From Burkholderia sp. Nafp2/4-1b (lineage in GTDB: Bacteria; Pseudomonadota; Gammaproteobacteria; Burkholderiales; Burkholderiaceae): 64,000 nucleotides of DNA. The stretch lies in assembly GCF_003635165.1 (NCBI RefSeq), contig NZ_ML058624.1, positions 62,001-126,000 of the forward strand. The letters are read 5' to 3'. The notes beneath the pieces were generated by a model, which worked only from the letters and a program-made list of their open reading frames with translations, did no database searches and was not told the origin of the DNA. Below, one piece after another: positions 50,315-59,741 of this stretch. Within the stretch, counting starts at the first letter, position 1. Each line of letters opens with the position of its first letter. The translations under genes and the position numbers were made by a program.

Positions 50315-51186
50315 CAGCCCTTGCCTCCCGTGACCGGACCGGTATAGAAGAAGCGGCGCGCGCCGAGCATCGACGCGACCACCAGCAGCTGCACGAAGCC
50401 CATCACGATCGCGATCGCCGACGCGAGCGAATAGTCGTAGCTCTCGAACGCGGCTTCGGCGGCCGCGATGGAGATCACGCGCGTCGGCCCGGCCGGCGCG
50501 CCGAGCAGCACGGCCGACGGAAACACCGAGAACGCCTGCACGAACGACAGGCACGCGGCCATCGTGAGCCCCGGCACGAGCAGCGGCAGGTAGATCTGGC
50601 GGAACTGCTGCCACGGGTTCGCGCCGAGCGTGGCCGCGGCACGCGCGAGCGTCGGGTCGATGCCGCTGATGTACGACAGCATCAGCAGGAACGCGAACGG
50701 AAAGCCCGACACGATCAGCGACAGCAGCACGCCCCAGTAGTTGTGCGTGAGGCGCACTTCGTCGGTGTACAGATGCAGCCCCTGCAGCGCTTGCGGGAAC
50801 CAGCCGTTCGGGCCGAAGTACGTGAGCATCCCGTCGGCGACGAGCACCGTGCCGAGCGTGACCGGAATCACCAGCAGCGTCGTGACGAACTTCTGGTACG
50901 GCGAGTTGCGGCGCAGCGCGAACGCGACGGGCACCGAAATCCCGACGTTGATCAGCGTCGCGGGCACCGCGAGCTTCAGCGTGACGAGCACGGTCGGCCA
51001 CATCGCGGTATCGGTGAAGAACTGCACGTAGTTCGCGAGCGCGCCGCCGCCGTTCATCGGCTGGAACGACAGCACGAGGCCGTATGCGAACGGATAGATG
51101 AACAGCGCGACGATGAACGCGAGCGCGGGCGTGACGAGCCACGCCTTCGCGTCGCGCGGCGCGCTGCCGGTCGCGAGCGTGCTCAT
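50314..51186 (-). CDS. ABC transporter permease (PotB-like)
   Basis: The protein is 290 aa from the ATG at 51186 with GGAGG upstream. Six membrane helices are predicted. The EAA loop reads ARAAATLGANPWQQFRQIYLPLLVPG. YPFAYGLVLSFQPMNGG is the first periplasmic segment. It is coupled to the second permease gene and lies 49 bp after the ATPase gene. Confidence 0.92.
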   Translation of the reverse strand: MSTLATGSAPRDAKAWLVTPALAFIVALFIYPFAYGLVLSFQPMNGGGALANYVQFFTDTAMWPTVLVTLKLAVPATLINVGISVPVAFALRRNSPYQKFVTTLLVIPVTLGTVLVADGMLTYFGPNGWFPQALQGLHLYTDEVRLTHNYWGVLLSLIVSGFPFAFLLMLSYISGIDPTLARAAATLGANPWQQFRQIYLPLLVPGLTMAACLSFVQAFSVFPSAVLLGAPAGPTRVISIAAAEAAFESYDYSLASAIAIVMGFVQLLVVASMLGARRFFYTGPVTGGKG

Positions 51187-51235
51187 GCGGCCTCCGAGTG
51201 GCACACGGCCACGATCGCCGCCTGGCGCCGGCCGC

Positions 51236-52315
51236 TCATTGCGTGTCTCCCGCATAGACCAGCGTGCGCGCGGGCGCCACGCGCATCCGCAGCCGCTCGC
51301 CTTCCGCGAATTCGCCGGCGACCCGCGCCCAGATCGCGCCGAACGGCGTGTTCGCGCGAATCAGCGAATCGCGGCCGCCGTACTCGACGGTTTCGACGGT
51401 CGCGTCGAATGCGTTGTCGGCGCCGTCTTCCGCGCGCTCGATGTCGTCGGGGCGCAGCGCGACCAGCACGTCCTTGCCGTCGAAGCCGGCCATCGGCACG
51501 CCGGTGATGCGCACGCCGGCGGCGCCGACGTTCACGTAGTCGCCGGCCATCCCTTCGAGCGTGAACGGCAGCACGTTGCGATAGCCCATGAAGCGCGCGA
51601 CGTGCAGGTTGTGCGGGCGCGTGTACACGTCCTTCGGCGACGCGACCTGCTGCACGACGCCCTCTTTCATCACGACGATCCGGTCGGCCATCGACAGCGC
51701 TTCGTCCTGGTCGTGCGTCACGTAGATCGTCGCGCGTTCGAGTTGCGTGTGGATGCGGCGGATCTCGGCGCGCATCTCGATGCGCAGCTTGGTGTCGAGG
51801 TTCGACAGCGGCTCGTCCATCAGCACCAGCGGCGGCTCGATGACGATCGCGCGCGCGATCGCGACGCGCTGCTGCTGGCCGCCCGACAACTGCCCGGGCA
51901 GCTTGCCTTCGTGGCCGACGAGCTGCACGAGTTCGAGCGCCTGCTGCGCGCGCCGCCGCGTTTCCTGCCTCGACACGCCGCGCATCTTCAGCCCGAAGCC
52001 GACGTTCTCGAGCACCGACATGTGCGGAAACAGCGCGTAGTTCTGGAACACCATCCCGAAGCCGCGGTGCTCGGGCGGCAGCACGTCGATGCGCGTGTCG
52101 TCGAGCCAGATTCCGCCGCTCGTGAGCGGCTGCAGGCCGGCGATGCAGTTCAGCGCGGTCGACTTGCCGCAGCCCGACGGGCCGAGCAGCGCGATGAACT
52201 CGCCGCGCCGGATGTCGAGATCGAGCCCGTCCAGTGCGGCGACCTGCGCGCCCTGCGCATTGGTGAAGCTGCGGCACACGCCGTCGAGCCGCAACCGTTC
52301 GAAACTGTGCTTCAT
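51236..52315 (-). CDS. ABC transporter ATPase (PotA/UgpC-like, TOBE domain)
   Basis: The protein has 359 aa. Walker A is LLGPSGCGKST (about 42-52). The signature is LSGGQQQRVAIARA. Walker B is PLVLMDEPLSNLD. The H-loop is VTHDQDEAL. The C-terminal quarter is a TOBE domain (MRVAPARTLVYAG end). This ATPase class pairs with polyamine, 2-aminoethylphosphonate, iron or sulfate permeases. It is flanked by the binding protein (49 bp upstream) and the permeases. Confidence 0.94.
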   Translation of the reverse strand: MKHSFERLRLDGVCRSFTNAQGAQVAALDGLDLDIRRGEFIALLGPSGCGKSTALNCIAGLQPLTSGGIWLDDTRIDVLPPEHRGFGMVFQNYALFPHMSVLENVGFGLKMRGVSRQETRRRAQQALELVQLVGHEGKLPGQLSGGQQQRVAIARAIVIEPPLVLMDEPLSNLDTKLRIEMRAEIRRIHTQLERATIYVTHDQDEALSMADRIVVMKEGVVQQVASPKDVYTRPHNLHVARFMGYRNVLPFTLEGMAGDYVNVGAAGVRITGVPMAGFDGKDVLVALRPDDIERAEDGADNAFDATVETVEYGGRDSLIRANTPFGAIWARVAGEFAEGERLRMRVAPARTLVYAGDTQ

Positions 52316-52364
52316 TACGCGAACTCCATCGGCACGGGCGCCGTGGCGCCCGCGGGTTCATGCG

Positions 52365-53531
52365 TCATTTCGATTTTTGCGAACCGATCTCGCGGTCCCA
52401 CTTCTGGAACGCGGCGACCATCGCCTGCGCGTTGAGCGGCTGTACGTGCGGACGATCGGCGAGCAGCTTCGCGTACTCGGGGCGGCCAAATTTCCTGAGC
52501 GCCTCCTGGCTGTGCGCGGGCGCCATCTCGAGCGTCACGCCCTTCACCGCCGGGCCCGGATAGAAGTAGCCGTCGTCGTAGGTCATCGCCTGCTGCGCCG
52601 GTTCGAGCAGGAAGTTCATCAGCTTGTACAGCACGTCGAGCTTGTCCTTCGGCACGCCCTTCGGGATCACCATGTAGTGCGCGTCGTTGACCCACGTCAT
52701 GTTGTCGAACGGCTGGATCCGGAAGTCGGCCGGCACGATGCCGAGCGCGCGCGGGTTGATATCCCAGCCGGTGACGGTCACGGTCATGTCGCGCGTGCCT
52801 TCGCCGAGCTCCTTCATCACGGCCGACGTGCCGCCCGGGTAGTACGGCACGCATTCGTTGAGCTGTTTCAGGAATGCCCAGGTCTTGTCCCAGCCGTTGA
52901 TCGGGTCCTGCGGGTTCTTGTCGCCGAGCACGTACGGCAGCCCCATCAGGAACGTGCGGCCGGGGCCCGAGTTGGCCGGACGCGCGTAGATCAGCTTGTT
53001 CGGATGCGCCTTGCACCATGCGAGCAGCTGGTCGGGCGTCTTCGGCGGATCGCTGACCTTGGCCGGGTTGTATTCCAGCAGCGGACCGGCCGGCATGTAG
53101 GTCACTTCGATGCCGAAGCCCTGCGCGAGATCCTGCATCTTGCGCGGGCCGGGCGCGTATTTGTCGAGCACGCCGGGGAACGCGCCCGCGTTGTCGGGCA
53201 GCAGCTTCAGCCACAGGTTCTGCTCGATGCCGGCGGCGAGTGCGTCGGTGCCGGTCAGCACGAGGTCGATGTCGGAGCGCCCCGCCGCCTGCATCGCCTT
53301 GATCTTGCCCGGCAGTTGCGGCGCGGGTGCGTTCGTGAACGTGACGTTCGCGACGAGATTCGGGTTCTTCTCCTTGAACGCCTCGATGGCCTTCTGCGTG
53401 AGCTGAAGATTGCCCGCGACGTCGACGACGTTCAGCGATACGGGTGCGGCGACGGCCGCCGCGGCCGACAACGTGAAGCCCAGCGCCAGGGCGATCCGGC
53501 GGACGCGCCGCGCGATCGTGGTTGTGTTCAT
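52365..53531 (-). CDS. ABC transporter solute-binding protein (PotD/family-1 type)
   Basis: The protein is 388 aa from the ATG at 53531, with GAGGAGAC directly upstream. The signal peptide ends near residue 28 (AAAVAA). The mature fold has TWAFLKQLNECVPYYPGGTSAVMKELGEG in pieces, and a C-terminal EPAQQAMTYDDGYFYPGPAVKG, typical of PotD/FutA-like extracellular binding proteins. The Tyr/Trp-rich pocket is usual for polyamine- or metal-chelate-type ligands. The ligand is unknown. First gene of the operon. Confidence 0.92.
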   Translation of the reverse strand: MNTTTIARRVRRIALALGFTLSAAAAVAAPVSLNVVDVAGNLQLTQKAIEAFKEKNPNLVANVTFTNAPAPQLPGKIKAMQAAGRSDIDLVLTGTDALAAGIEQNLWLKLLPDNAGAFPGVLDKYAPGPRKMQDLAQGFGIEVTYMPAGPLLEYNPAKVSDPPKTPDQLLAWCKAHPNKLIYARPANSGPGRTFLMGLPYVLGDKNPQDPINGWDKTWAFLKQLNECVPYYPGGTSAVMKELGEGTRDMTVTVTGWDINPRALGIVPADFRIQPFDNMTWVNDAHYMVIPKGVPKDKLDVLYKLMNFLLEPAQQAMTYDDGYFYPGPAVKGVTLEMAPAHSQEALRKFGRPEYAKLLADRPHVQPLNAQAMVAAFQKWDREIGSQKSK

Positions 53532-53881
53532 GTCTCCTCGCTTCGGTCGGTGGATGGGACCTTTCTTTCGGGAAATCATGACGGCGTTATACGATGTCGG
53601 TCAACAAAAAACCGAGCGGCGCGGGGCGGGAATTTCCCTAACAGAAACCTTCCTGAATGCTCCACTCCCCCAGACGCAAGCGCTCGGTCGGTCGGCGGAA
53701 TGAGACAAAGGCGGGGTGTTAGGACGTCGTATGTCGACGCGATGCGGAATGAAACCGGTTCATTAGCGCATTGCCAAAGGGCACATGAGGGACGACGGAC
53801 ACCCGAATAAGGTGCCCATCAATGCGCGCCGATGAGCGATTGCTCAACGGCGGCTGATACGAGAACGCTGACTCGGTGCCG
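53532..53881. other. Intergenic region between Doc and the ABC operon
   Basis: This 350-bp gap carries the promoter of the ABC operon. No gene was recognised. An AT-rich stretch near 53590-53650 is the likeliest promoter area. Confidence 0.4.
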
Positions 53882-54268
53882 TTAACGGCGTCCGGAGAGT
53901 TCCCAGACCGCGCTGAAATACTCGGCCAGTTCCTCGCTGGATACCGTGCCGTCCGCCACATCGACCATAAGATCTTCGAGGTCGGCGCGACGAGGAATCG
54001 TAATCCCTTGTCGCTCCATATACGTCAACGCACAGGTGAGACCGGTACGCTTGTTGGCATCGTTGAACACGTGCCCGCGCGCGATGGCAACTGCATAGGT
54101 CGCGGCAATGCCGAATACGTCATCGAGGCCTGCGTAATGCGCATGATTGTCCACGCGATGCAGGGCGGCCTCGACACCGCCCCGACCGGCATGAGCAAAT
54201 CCGCTCAGCCCGCCAAGATCCCGGATGATCTCGTCATGAATCGTGATGACGTAATCGAGGTCCAGCAA
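53882..54268 (-). CDS. doc: Doc-family toxin (Fic/Doc fold)
   Basis: The protein has 128 aa and starts with TTG at 54268, which has AAGGA 8 nt upstream. The Fic/Doc catalytic motif is HVFNDANKRTGL (H66), matching HxFxDANKR. Doc phosphorylates elongation factor EF-Tu in the P1 system. N- and C-termini match the family (DYVITIHDEIIRDLGG; SVWELSG-like end). The antitoxin gene at 54270 ends 1 nt from the toxin's start. Confidence 0.92.
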   Translation of the reverse strand: MLDLDYVITIHDEIIRDLGGLSGFAHAGRGGVEAALHRVDNHAHYAGLDDVFGIAATYAVAIARGHVFNDANKRTGLTCALTYMERQGITIPRRADLEDLMVDVADGTVSSEELAEYFSAVWELSGRR

Positions 54269-54269
54269 A

Positions 54270-54443
54270 TCAACGATCCTTCAGTGCGATCAGCACGTCT
54301 CGGTGCTCGGAAATGACTTTTCGTGCGGCGCGCAGCACGTCGCCTTTCTCGGTCTCCGTCGATGCCTTGACTTCCCTGGTGGGCCGGATGATCGTGCGGG
54401 GTTTCAGTTCAACCCCGTACAGCGTCTTTCTTTTGGGGGTCAT
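54270..54443 (-). CDS. Short antitoxin gene paired with Doc
   Basis: The product has 57 aa: MTPKRKTLYGVELKPRTII, then a basic/acidic helix (EKGDVLRAARKVISEHRDVL) ending LIALKDR. A transcription-factor-like N-terminus with a charged C-terminal helix is the layout of AbrB/Phd-type Doc antitoxins, in which the helix binds the toxin. No clear SpoVT-AbrB fold can be proven in so short a protein. The gene sits directly upstream of doc on the same strand. Confidence 0.75.
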   Translation of the reverse strand: MTPKRKTLYGVELKPRTIIRPTREVKASTETEKGDVLRAARKVISEHRDVLIALKDR

Positions 54444-54568
54444 GACAGTTCTCTACCTTAAAAAACGTTAGCAATCAGCCACTTGCTCTCAAGCAAGGCA
54501 AGCCGCCTGGTTCGCGTCAATCATAGCATTCGAACAAGCGCTGAAGCGTCCGAATGAGTCGGGGAACG

Positions 54569-55162
54569 TCAGCCCGCCGAGGCGAAATGGCTATTACCAA
54601 GCACTGCCACCTCCCCGATCCACCGCTCCGCATCACGCCACTCGCCATACCCGGACGCCGGGTTCAGGTGTCCGACTTCGCCGAGGTCGACGAGCCGGCT
54701 GCCCCACCCCGCCGCCAGCGCTTGCGCACGTTCGAAGCGCGCGAGCGGATCGTTGCGGCTCGCGGCCACGATGCTCGGAAACGGCAGCGGCCCGGTCGGC
54801 ACCGGCGTCCAGCCGTGCGCGGCGAGCGCCTCGGGCGTCGGATAGCCGTCGGGCATCGGTGTATCGAGATCGGCCGGCGCGGCGAGCAACGCGCCGTCGA
54901 TCGGGCGCGTGGCCCGAAGCGCCCAATGCACGGCGATCATCACGCCCGCGCTGTGTGCGACCAGAATGACAGGGCCGTCGATCGCGGCCAGCGCCGCATC
55001 GAGCGCCGCGACGCGCGCGGCGCGGCTCAGCTTGTCGGCTTCGAGCGACGCGACGGAGCGCGCGTTCGGCAGGCGCCGTTGCAGATGCGTCTGCCAGTGA
55101 TCTTCGACGTGATCGCGCAAGCCGGGCACGATCAGGATGGTGGGCGCGGTCGCCAGGGTCAT
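54569..55162 (-). CDS. RBBP9/YdeN-family alpha/beta hydrolase
   Basis: The protein has 197 aa. The nucleophile motif is VAHSAGVM (Ser near residue 70). The fold start is TILIVPGLRDHVEDHWQTHLQ. The catalytic His is in GEVGHLNPASGYG. The family acts on small serine-hydrolase substrates that are mostly unknown. It is the last gene of the catabolic cluster, about 50 bp after the MFS gene. Confidence 0.9.
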   Translation of the reverse strand: MTLATAPTILIVPGLRDHVEDHWQTHLQRRLPNARSVASLEADKLSRAARVAALDAALAAIDGPVILVAHSAGVMIAVHWALRATRPIDGALLAAPADLDTPMPDGYPTPEALAAHGWTPVPTGPLPFPSIVAASRNDPLARFERAQALAAGWGSRLVDLGEVGHLNPASGYGEWRDAERWIGEVAVLGNSHFASAG

Positions 55163-55214
55163 GCAGCCTCCGGGGGCGTCAAGTCAGGTTCAATTCGGTT
55201 CGGTACGGCTCGAC

Positions 55215-56543
55215 TCAGGAAAGCCGGGCCGCGCGCCGTTCGCGCTCGACGCGCGCGAAATCGGCCGTATAGCTCGCCCAGCCGATCGCGAACAGCACGG
55301 CGGCTGCCAGCGGCACGACGGGAATCCATTGCAGTGCGCCGACGAGGCCGGCGCGATCGGCGACCCACCCCGTCAGCAGCGGGCCCGGCGCCATGCCGAG
55401 CAGGTTGTTGGCGAGCGTGAGCGTCGCGAACGCCGACGCGTGGATCGCGGCCGGCGTCAGGTTCGCGACCATCGCGCCCGATGCGCCGGACGCACCGGCC
55501 CCGACCAGCATGCCCGCGCAGATCAGCGCAAGTTGCAGCGGGCCGGGCGGCAGCCGGAACGCGATCGCGAGGCACACGCCGGTCAGCACGCAATACGCGA
55601 TCGCGGTCAGCCATTTGCGCGAACCGTCGGTATGCCCCACGCGGTCGGTGACGATTCCGCAGCCGACCATCCCGACGCCCGACAGCAGCACGAACCCGGC
55701 CGCGAGCACGGCCGCGCGGTCCGGCGCCATCGCGTAATAGCGGTTCAGGTAGCTCGGCAGCCACGCGAACAGCGCGCCGGGCACGAACAGGTGCAGCCCG
55801 CTGCCGACATACGCGCAGATCACCGAACGCGACGCGAACAGCCCCGACATCAGCGCGCGCACGCTGCCGCGCAGGTCGCGCGGCGCATCGGCATCGCGCC
55901 GGCACGGTTCGATGCGGCACGCGGCGAGCCGCCGTTCGGTGACCACGCCGCGGTACGCAACCAGCAGCACGATCCCGAGCGCGGCCATCACGCCGAACGA
56001 CCAGCGCCAGCCGAGATGCGCGCCGACCAGCCCGCCGAGCGCCATCCCGAATACCGAGCCGAACGCGCCGCCGGCCATGAACGCGCCGGTCAGCGTCGCA
56101 CGCAGGCGCGCTGGAAAGATGCTGAGGATCAGCGCGACGCCGACACTGCCGTACGCGGCTTCGCCGAGCCCGACGAGGCCGCGCGACACGAGCATTTCCG
56201 CGTAGTTGGTCGACAGCGCGCAGCCGAGCGTCGCGATGCTCCAAAGCGCGGCCATCAGCACGATGCTGCGCACGCGCCCGAAGCGGTCGGCGAGCACCGA
56301 CAGCGGAAACGTCAGCAGCCCGACCAGCAGCGCGACGATGCCGGACAGCGAGCCGAGCTGCGTGTCCGACAGCGCCCAGGCATGCTTGAGCAGCGGAAAC
56401 ACGGCATTGAGCACCTGCCGCGACATGTAGTCGGACAGCAGCAGCCCGACGGTCAGCGCGAACACGAGCCACGCATAGGCCGGCGTGCGCCGGCCGGCGG
56501 CGGTCACGTCCTGAAGCGACGGCTCGACATGATGAATCAGCAT
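55215..56543 (-). CDS. MFS transporter (sugar-acid/aromatic-acid type)
   Basis: The protein is 442 aa from the ATG at 56543 with GGAGGAGA upstream. Twelve helices are predicted. Motif A is VLADRFGRVRSIVLM and the repeat is VTDRVGHTDGSRKW. SRQVLNAVFPLLKHAWALSD fits the ACS/hexuronate-type family. It lies between the BKACE and hydrolase genes and probably imports the cluster's substrate. Confidence 0.88.
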   Translation of the reverse strand: MLIHHVEPSLQDVTAAGRRTPAYAWLVFALTVGLLLSDYMSRQVLNAVFPLLKHAWALSDTQLGSLSGIVALLVGLLTFPLSVLADRFGRVRSIVLMAALWSIATLGCALSTNYAEMLVSRGLVGLGEAAYGSVGVALILSIFPARLRATLTGAFMAGGAFGSVFGMALGGLVGAHLGWRWSFGVMAALGIVLLVAYRGVVTERRLAACRIEPCRRDADAPRDLRGSVRALMSGLFASRSVICAYVGSGLHLFVPGALFAWLPSYLNRYYAMAPDRAAVLAAGFVLLSGVGMVGCGIVTDRVGHTDGSRKWLTAIAYCVLTGVCLAIAFRLPPGPLQLALICAGMLVGAGASGASGAMVANLTPAAIHASAFATLTLANNLLGMAPGPLLTGWVADRAGLVGALQWIPVVPLAAAVLFAIGWASYTADFARVERERRAARLS

Positions 56544-56701
56544 GTGCGTCTCCTCCGGCACCGGGGCGGCAACGCGCCGGCGCGGCTTGCGCGGCCCCCG
56601 CTCCGTGTCCCGGAGCTTGCCCTCGCGCACGTCGCGAGGAGGGGTGCCGCGCCACATCGATCGGCGGACGGCGCTCGCGGGCCGCCCGGATGCGCTACGC
56701 G

Positions 56702-57757
56702 TCAGGCCGCGCGCAGCGGCACGCTCGACTGGCCCGGCCGGCGGTTCGGCGCCATCCCGAGCTGCGCGAGCGTCTCGTCGACGCCGTCGTACTGCACGCC
56801 GATCCGGTAGATCGCCTTCGCTTCCTTGCCGGTCGCGATGTCGCGGCCGAGTTCGCGCGCGATCCGCACGCACTGCTCGATCTGCTGCACCGACGTCATC
56901 CGGTTGCCCTTCTGGTCGATGATCGTGTCCTCGATTCCGCAGCGCGGATGCAGGCCCAGCGCCATCGCGACCGTGTTGATCGGCAGCACGTTCTTCATCA
57001 GCGATTCGAGCGTGATGCACGCGCCGTCCGGGCAGCGCCGCACGAATTCCATGAAGTTGTACGGATTCGGGCCGTCGAAGCCGCCGCCGATGCCGACCCA
57101 CGTGACGTTCAGCGGGCCGCGATAGACGCCGCGACGGATGATCCGCTCGAGCGTTTCCAGCGCGTGCATGCCGGTAAGCTGGAAATGCGGCTGGATGCCG
57201 GCCGCCTGCAGCCGGCGCAGGTGCTCGTCGACCCAGCCGGGGCCGGCCGGCACGGTCATCTCGCGATACGCGTCCCACAGCGCGGCTTCGTTCAGCGACG
57301 TGCCGGCGATGTCGTTGCGGTTCATCAGCTCGGTGATGTTCATCTGCACGGTGTTGATCGCGACCGTCACCTGGTCGGGCTTCGGCGTCAGTTCGGCGAG
57401 CATGTGGCGCGTGTCGTCGGACAGCCATTTCGCTTCGGCGCCATCGCCTTCGGGCGCGAACGAGATCGAGCCGCCGACCTGCAGGATCATGTCGGGCACC
57501 GCGTCGCGCAGCCGGCCGAGCAATTCGTTGAACTTCGACAGCCGCTTGCTGCCCTTGCCGTCGAGTTCGCGCACGTGCAGGTGCAGCACCGTCGCGCCCG
57601 CGTTGTAGCAGTCGACGGCCTTCTGCACGTGCTCGTCCATCGTCACCGGGATGTCTTCCGGAAAATCGGCCGGCATCCATTCGGGGCCGTACGGGGCGAC
57701 CGTGATGACCACCTTGTCCTGGTTTTCCGGGTGCAGCGAATCGTCGAAAAATTGCAT
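56702..57757 (-). CDS. BKACE / DUF849 beta-keto acid cleavage enzyme
   Basis: The protein has 351 aa. The Zn-binding TIM-barrel motifs are present: ATVLHLHVRELDG (HxH) and IQPHFQLTGM, with the AINTVQMN strand. BKACE enzymes condense beta-keto acids with acetyl-CoA to give acetoacetate and an acyl-CoA. The founding member is 3-keto-5-aminohexanoate cleavage enzyme (Kce) in lysine fermentation. The substrate here is unknown. The gene is 127 bp downstream of the dioxygenase gene. Confidence 0.92.
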   Translation of the reverse strand: MQFFDDSLHPENQDKVVITVAPYGPEWMPADFPEDIPVTMDEHVQKAVDCYNAGATVLHLHVRELDGKGSKRLSKFNELLGRLRDAVPDMILQVGGSISFAPEGDGAEAKWLSDDTRHMLAELTPKPDQVTVAINTVQMNITELMNRNDIAGTSLNEAALWDAYREMTVPAGPGWVDEHLRRLQAAGIQPHFQLTGMHALETLERIIRRGVYRGPLNVTWVGIGGGFDGPNPYNFMEFVRRCPDGACITLESLMKNVLPINTVAMALGLHPRCGIEDTIIDQKGNRMTSVQQIEQCVRIARELGRDIATGKEAKAIYRIGVQYDGVDETLAQLGMAPNRRPGQSSVPLRAA

Positions 57758-57884
57758 GTCGTCCTCCAGTGGGAATCGTTGTGTTCGTGGTGTACGGGCG
57801 TGCGTGTCCCGTCGCGCCGGGCGGCGGGCCCGGGGCGTTGCGTTATGTTGGGTCGAAATTCGGCTGAGGTGCGCGGGCGCTCGC

Positions 57885-58733
57885 TTAGAACGGCACGTCG
57901 CCGACGATCCCCGCGCGCTCCATCCGGCGCACGCACGGCGGATAGTCCATCACCGCGTAATGCTGGGTGCTGCGGTTGTCCCAGATCGCGACGCTGTTCT
58001 TCTTCCAGCGCCAGCGCACCTGGTACTCGGGGATATACGCCTGGCTGATCAGGTACTGCAGCAGCTGGCCGGCACCGGGGTTCGCGTCCTGGCCGACGCG
58101 CACGCGCGCCGGCGTGTGGAAGTTCGTGAAATGCGTGGTGAACGCATTCACGTACAGCACCTTCTCGCCCGTATCGGGATGCGTGCGCACGACCGGATGC
58201 TCGGCGTCCGGGTACTGCGCCTTCAGCGCGAGACGCTTGTCGATCGGCATCGCCGCGCCGAAGCTCGCCTCGATGCTGTGACGCGCGCGCAAATCGTCGA
58301 TCTGCTGCTTCACGTGCGGCGGCAGGTTGTCGTATGCGAGCACCATGTTCGCCCACATCGTGTCGCCGCCGACGGCCGGCCCCTCGACACAGCGCAGCAC
58401 GCAGCCGAACGGCGGCGCCACGCGCCAGCTCGCGTCGCTGTGCCACGCATTCTCGTAACGGTCGTTCGGCTGGTCGGGCGACTTGTAGATCCGCACGAGC
58501 CCGGGGTGCTCCGGGTCGCTGCCGGCGACCGGATGATCCTCGAGCTCGCCGAAGCGGCGCGCGAACGCGACGTGCTCGGCCCGCGTGATGTCCTGGTCAC
58601 GCAGGAACAGCACGCGATGATGCAGCAACTGCGTGCGGATCTCGGCGAACAGGCCGTCGTCGTGCACGGCATCGGCGAGGCTCACGTCCAGCAGCTCGGC
58701 GCCGATCGCACAGGTCAGGGGTTCGACTCGCAT
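57885..58733 (-). CDS. TauD/TfdA-family Fe(II)/2-oxoglutarate dioxygenase
   Basis: The protein is 282 aa from the ATG at 58733 with GAGGAGAC upstream. Fe ligands fit NAWHSDASW (HxD) and a distal His in NRSTQHYAV. The 2OG-binding arginine is in PPCVRRMERAG. Family members hydroxylate taurine, 2,4-D or alkyl sulfates and cleave the C-S or C-O bond. The gene is 10 bp downstream of the quinone oxidoreductase gene. Confidence 0.93.
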   Translation of the reverse strand: MRVEPLTCAIGAELLDVSLADAVHDDGLFAEIRTQLLHHRVLFLRDQDITRAEHVAFARRFGELEDHPVAGSDPEHPGLVRIYKSPDQPNDRYENAWHSDASWRVAPPFGCVLRCVEGPAVGGDTMWANMVLAYDNLPPHVKQQIDDLRARHSIEASFGAAMPIDKRLALKAQYPDAEHPVVRTHPDTGEKVLYVNAFTTHFTNFHTPARVRVGQDANPGAGQLLQYLISQAYIPEYQVRWRWKKNSVAIWDNRSTQHYAVMDYPPCVRRMERAGIVGDVPF

Positions 58734-58743
58734 GCGCGTCTCC

Positions 58744-59724
58744 TCAGACGATGAATACCGACGAGCCGGTCGTCTTGCGCGACTCGAGGTCGCGGTGCGC
58801 GTGCGCCGCGTCCTGCAGCGCATAGCGCTGGTTGATCTCGATCCGGATGCGGCCGGCCGCGACATGCGCGAACAGCTCGCCGGCCAGGTCGTTCTTCTCG
58901 GCCGGATCGGCAATGTAGTCGGCCAGCGCCGGGCGCGTCAGGTACAGCGAGCCCTTCATCGCGAGGCGCTGCGGGTCGAACGGCGGGATCGGGCCCGATG
59001 CGGTACCGACGCAGACCATCAGCCCGCGCCGCTTCAGCGAATCGAGCGAGCCCTCGAAGGTGTCCTTGCCGACGCTGTCGAACACGGCGTCGACGCCCGC
59101 GCCGTTCGTCAGTTCGCGCACGCGTTTCGCGACGTCGTCGCGGCTGTAGTCGATCGTATGGTCGCAGCCGTGCGCACGGGCGATCGCGGCCTTGTGTTCG
59201 CTCGATACCGTGCCGATCACGTTCAGCCCGAGCAGCTTCGCCCATTGCGACACGATCAGCCCGACGCCGCCCGCGGCCGCATGCAGCAGGATCGTGTCGC
59301 CGGGCGCGAAATCGTGGATGCGGCGCAACAGATAGGCCGACGTGAGGCCGCGCATCGTCATCGCCGCGGCCGTGTCGCACGCGATGCCGGCCGGCAGTTT
59401 CACGAGCGGCGCGGCCGGGATCAGCCGCTCGGTGCTGTATGCGCCGAGCGTGTTCAGGAAGCCGGTGTAGGTCACGCGGTCGCCGACCGCGACGTTCGTC
59501 ACGCCGGGGCCGATGGCCTCGACCACGCCCGCGGCCTCGACGCCGATGCCGGCCGGCAGCGGAACCGGATACAGGCCGCTGCGGAAATAGGTGTCGGCGA
59601 AATTCAGGCCGACGGCCTCGTGCCGCACGCGCACCTGTCCGGCGCCCGGGTCGCCGACTTCGACGGGTTCCCAGCGCAGCACGTCGGGGCCGCCGGTTTC
59701 GTGGAATCGCACTGCATGTGCCAT
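58744..59724 (-). CDS. Quinone oxidoreductase (zinc-independent MDR)
   Basis: The protein has 326 aa. The Rossmann loop AAAGGVGLIVSQWAKLLG is preserved and there are no structural-zinc cysteines. GLNFADTYFRSGLYPVPLP is typical of QOR (NADPH:quinone reductase). FNTLGAYST and GIGVEAAGVVEAIGPGV are also conserved. It is the first gene of the leftward catabolic operon. QORs often protect against quinones or reduce enones arising from catabolic intermediates. Confidence 0.93.
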   Translation of the reverse strand: MAHAVRFHETGGPDVLRWEPVEVGDPGAGQVRVRHEAVGLNFADTYFRSGLYPVPLPAGIGVEAAGVVEAIGPGVTNVAVGDRVTYTGFLNTLGAYSTERLIPAAPLVKLPAGIACDTAAAMTMRGLTSAYLLRRIHDFAPGDTILLHAAAGGVGLIVSQWAKLLGLNVIGTVSSEHKAAIARAHGCDHTIDYSRDDVAKRVRELTNGAGVDAVFDSVGKDTFEGSLDSLKRRGLMVCVGTASGPIPPFDPQRLAMKGSLYLTRPALADYIADPAEKNDLAGELFAHVAAGRIRIEINQRYALQDAAHAHRDLESRKTTGSSVFIV

Positions 59725-59741
59725 CTCGTTCTCCGTAGTAT

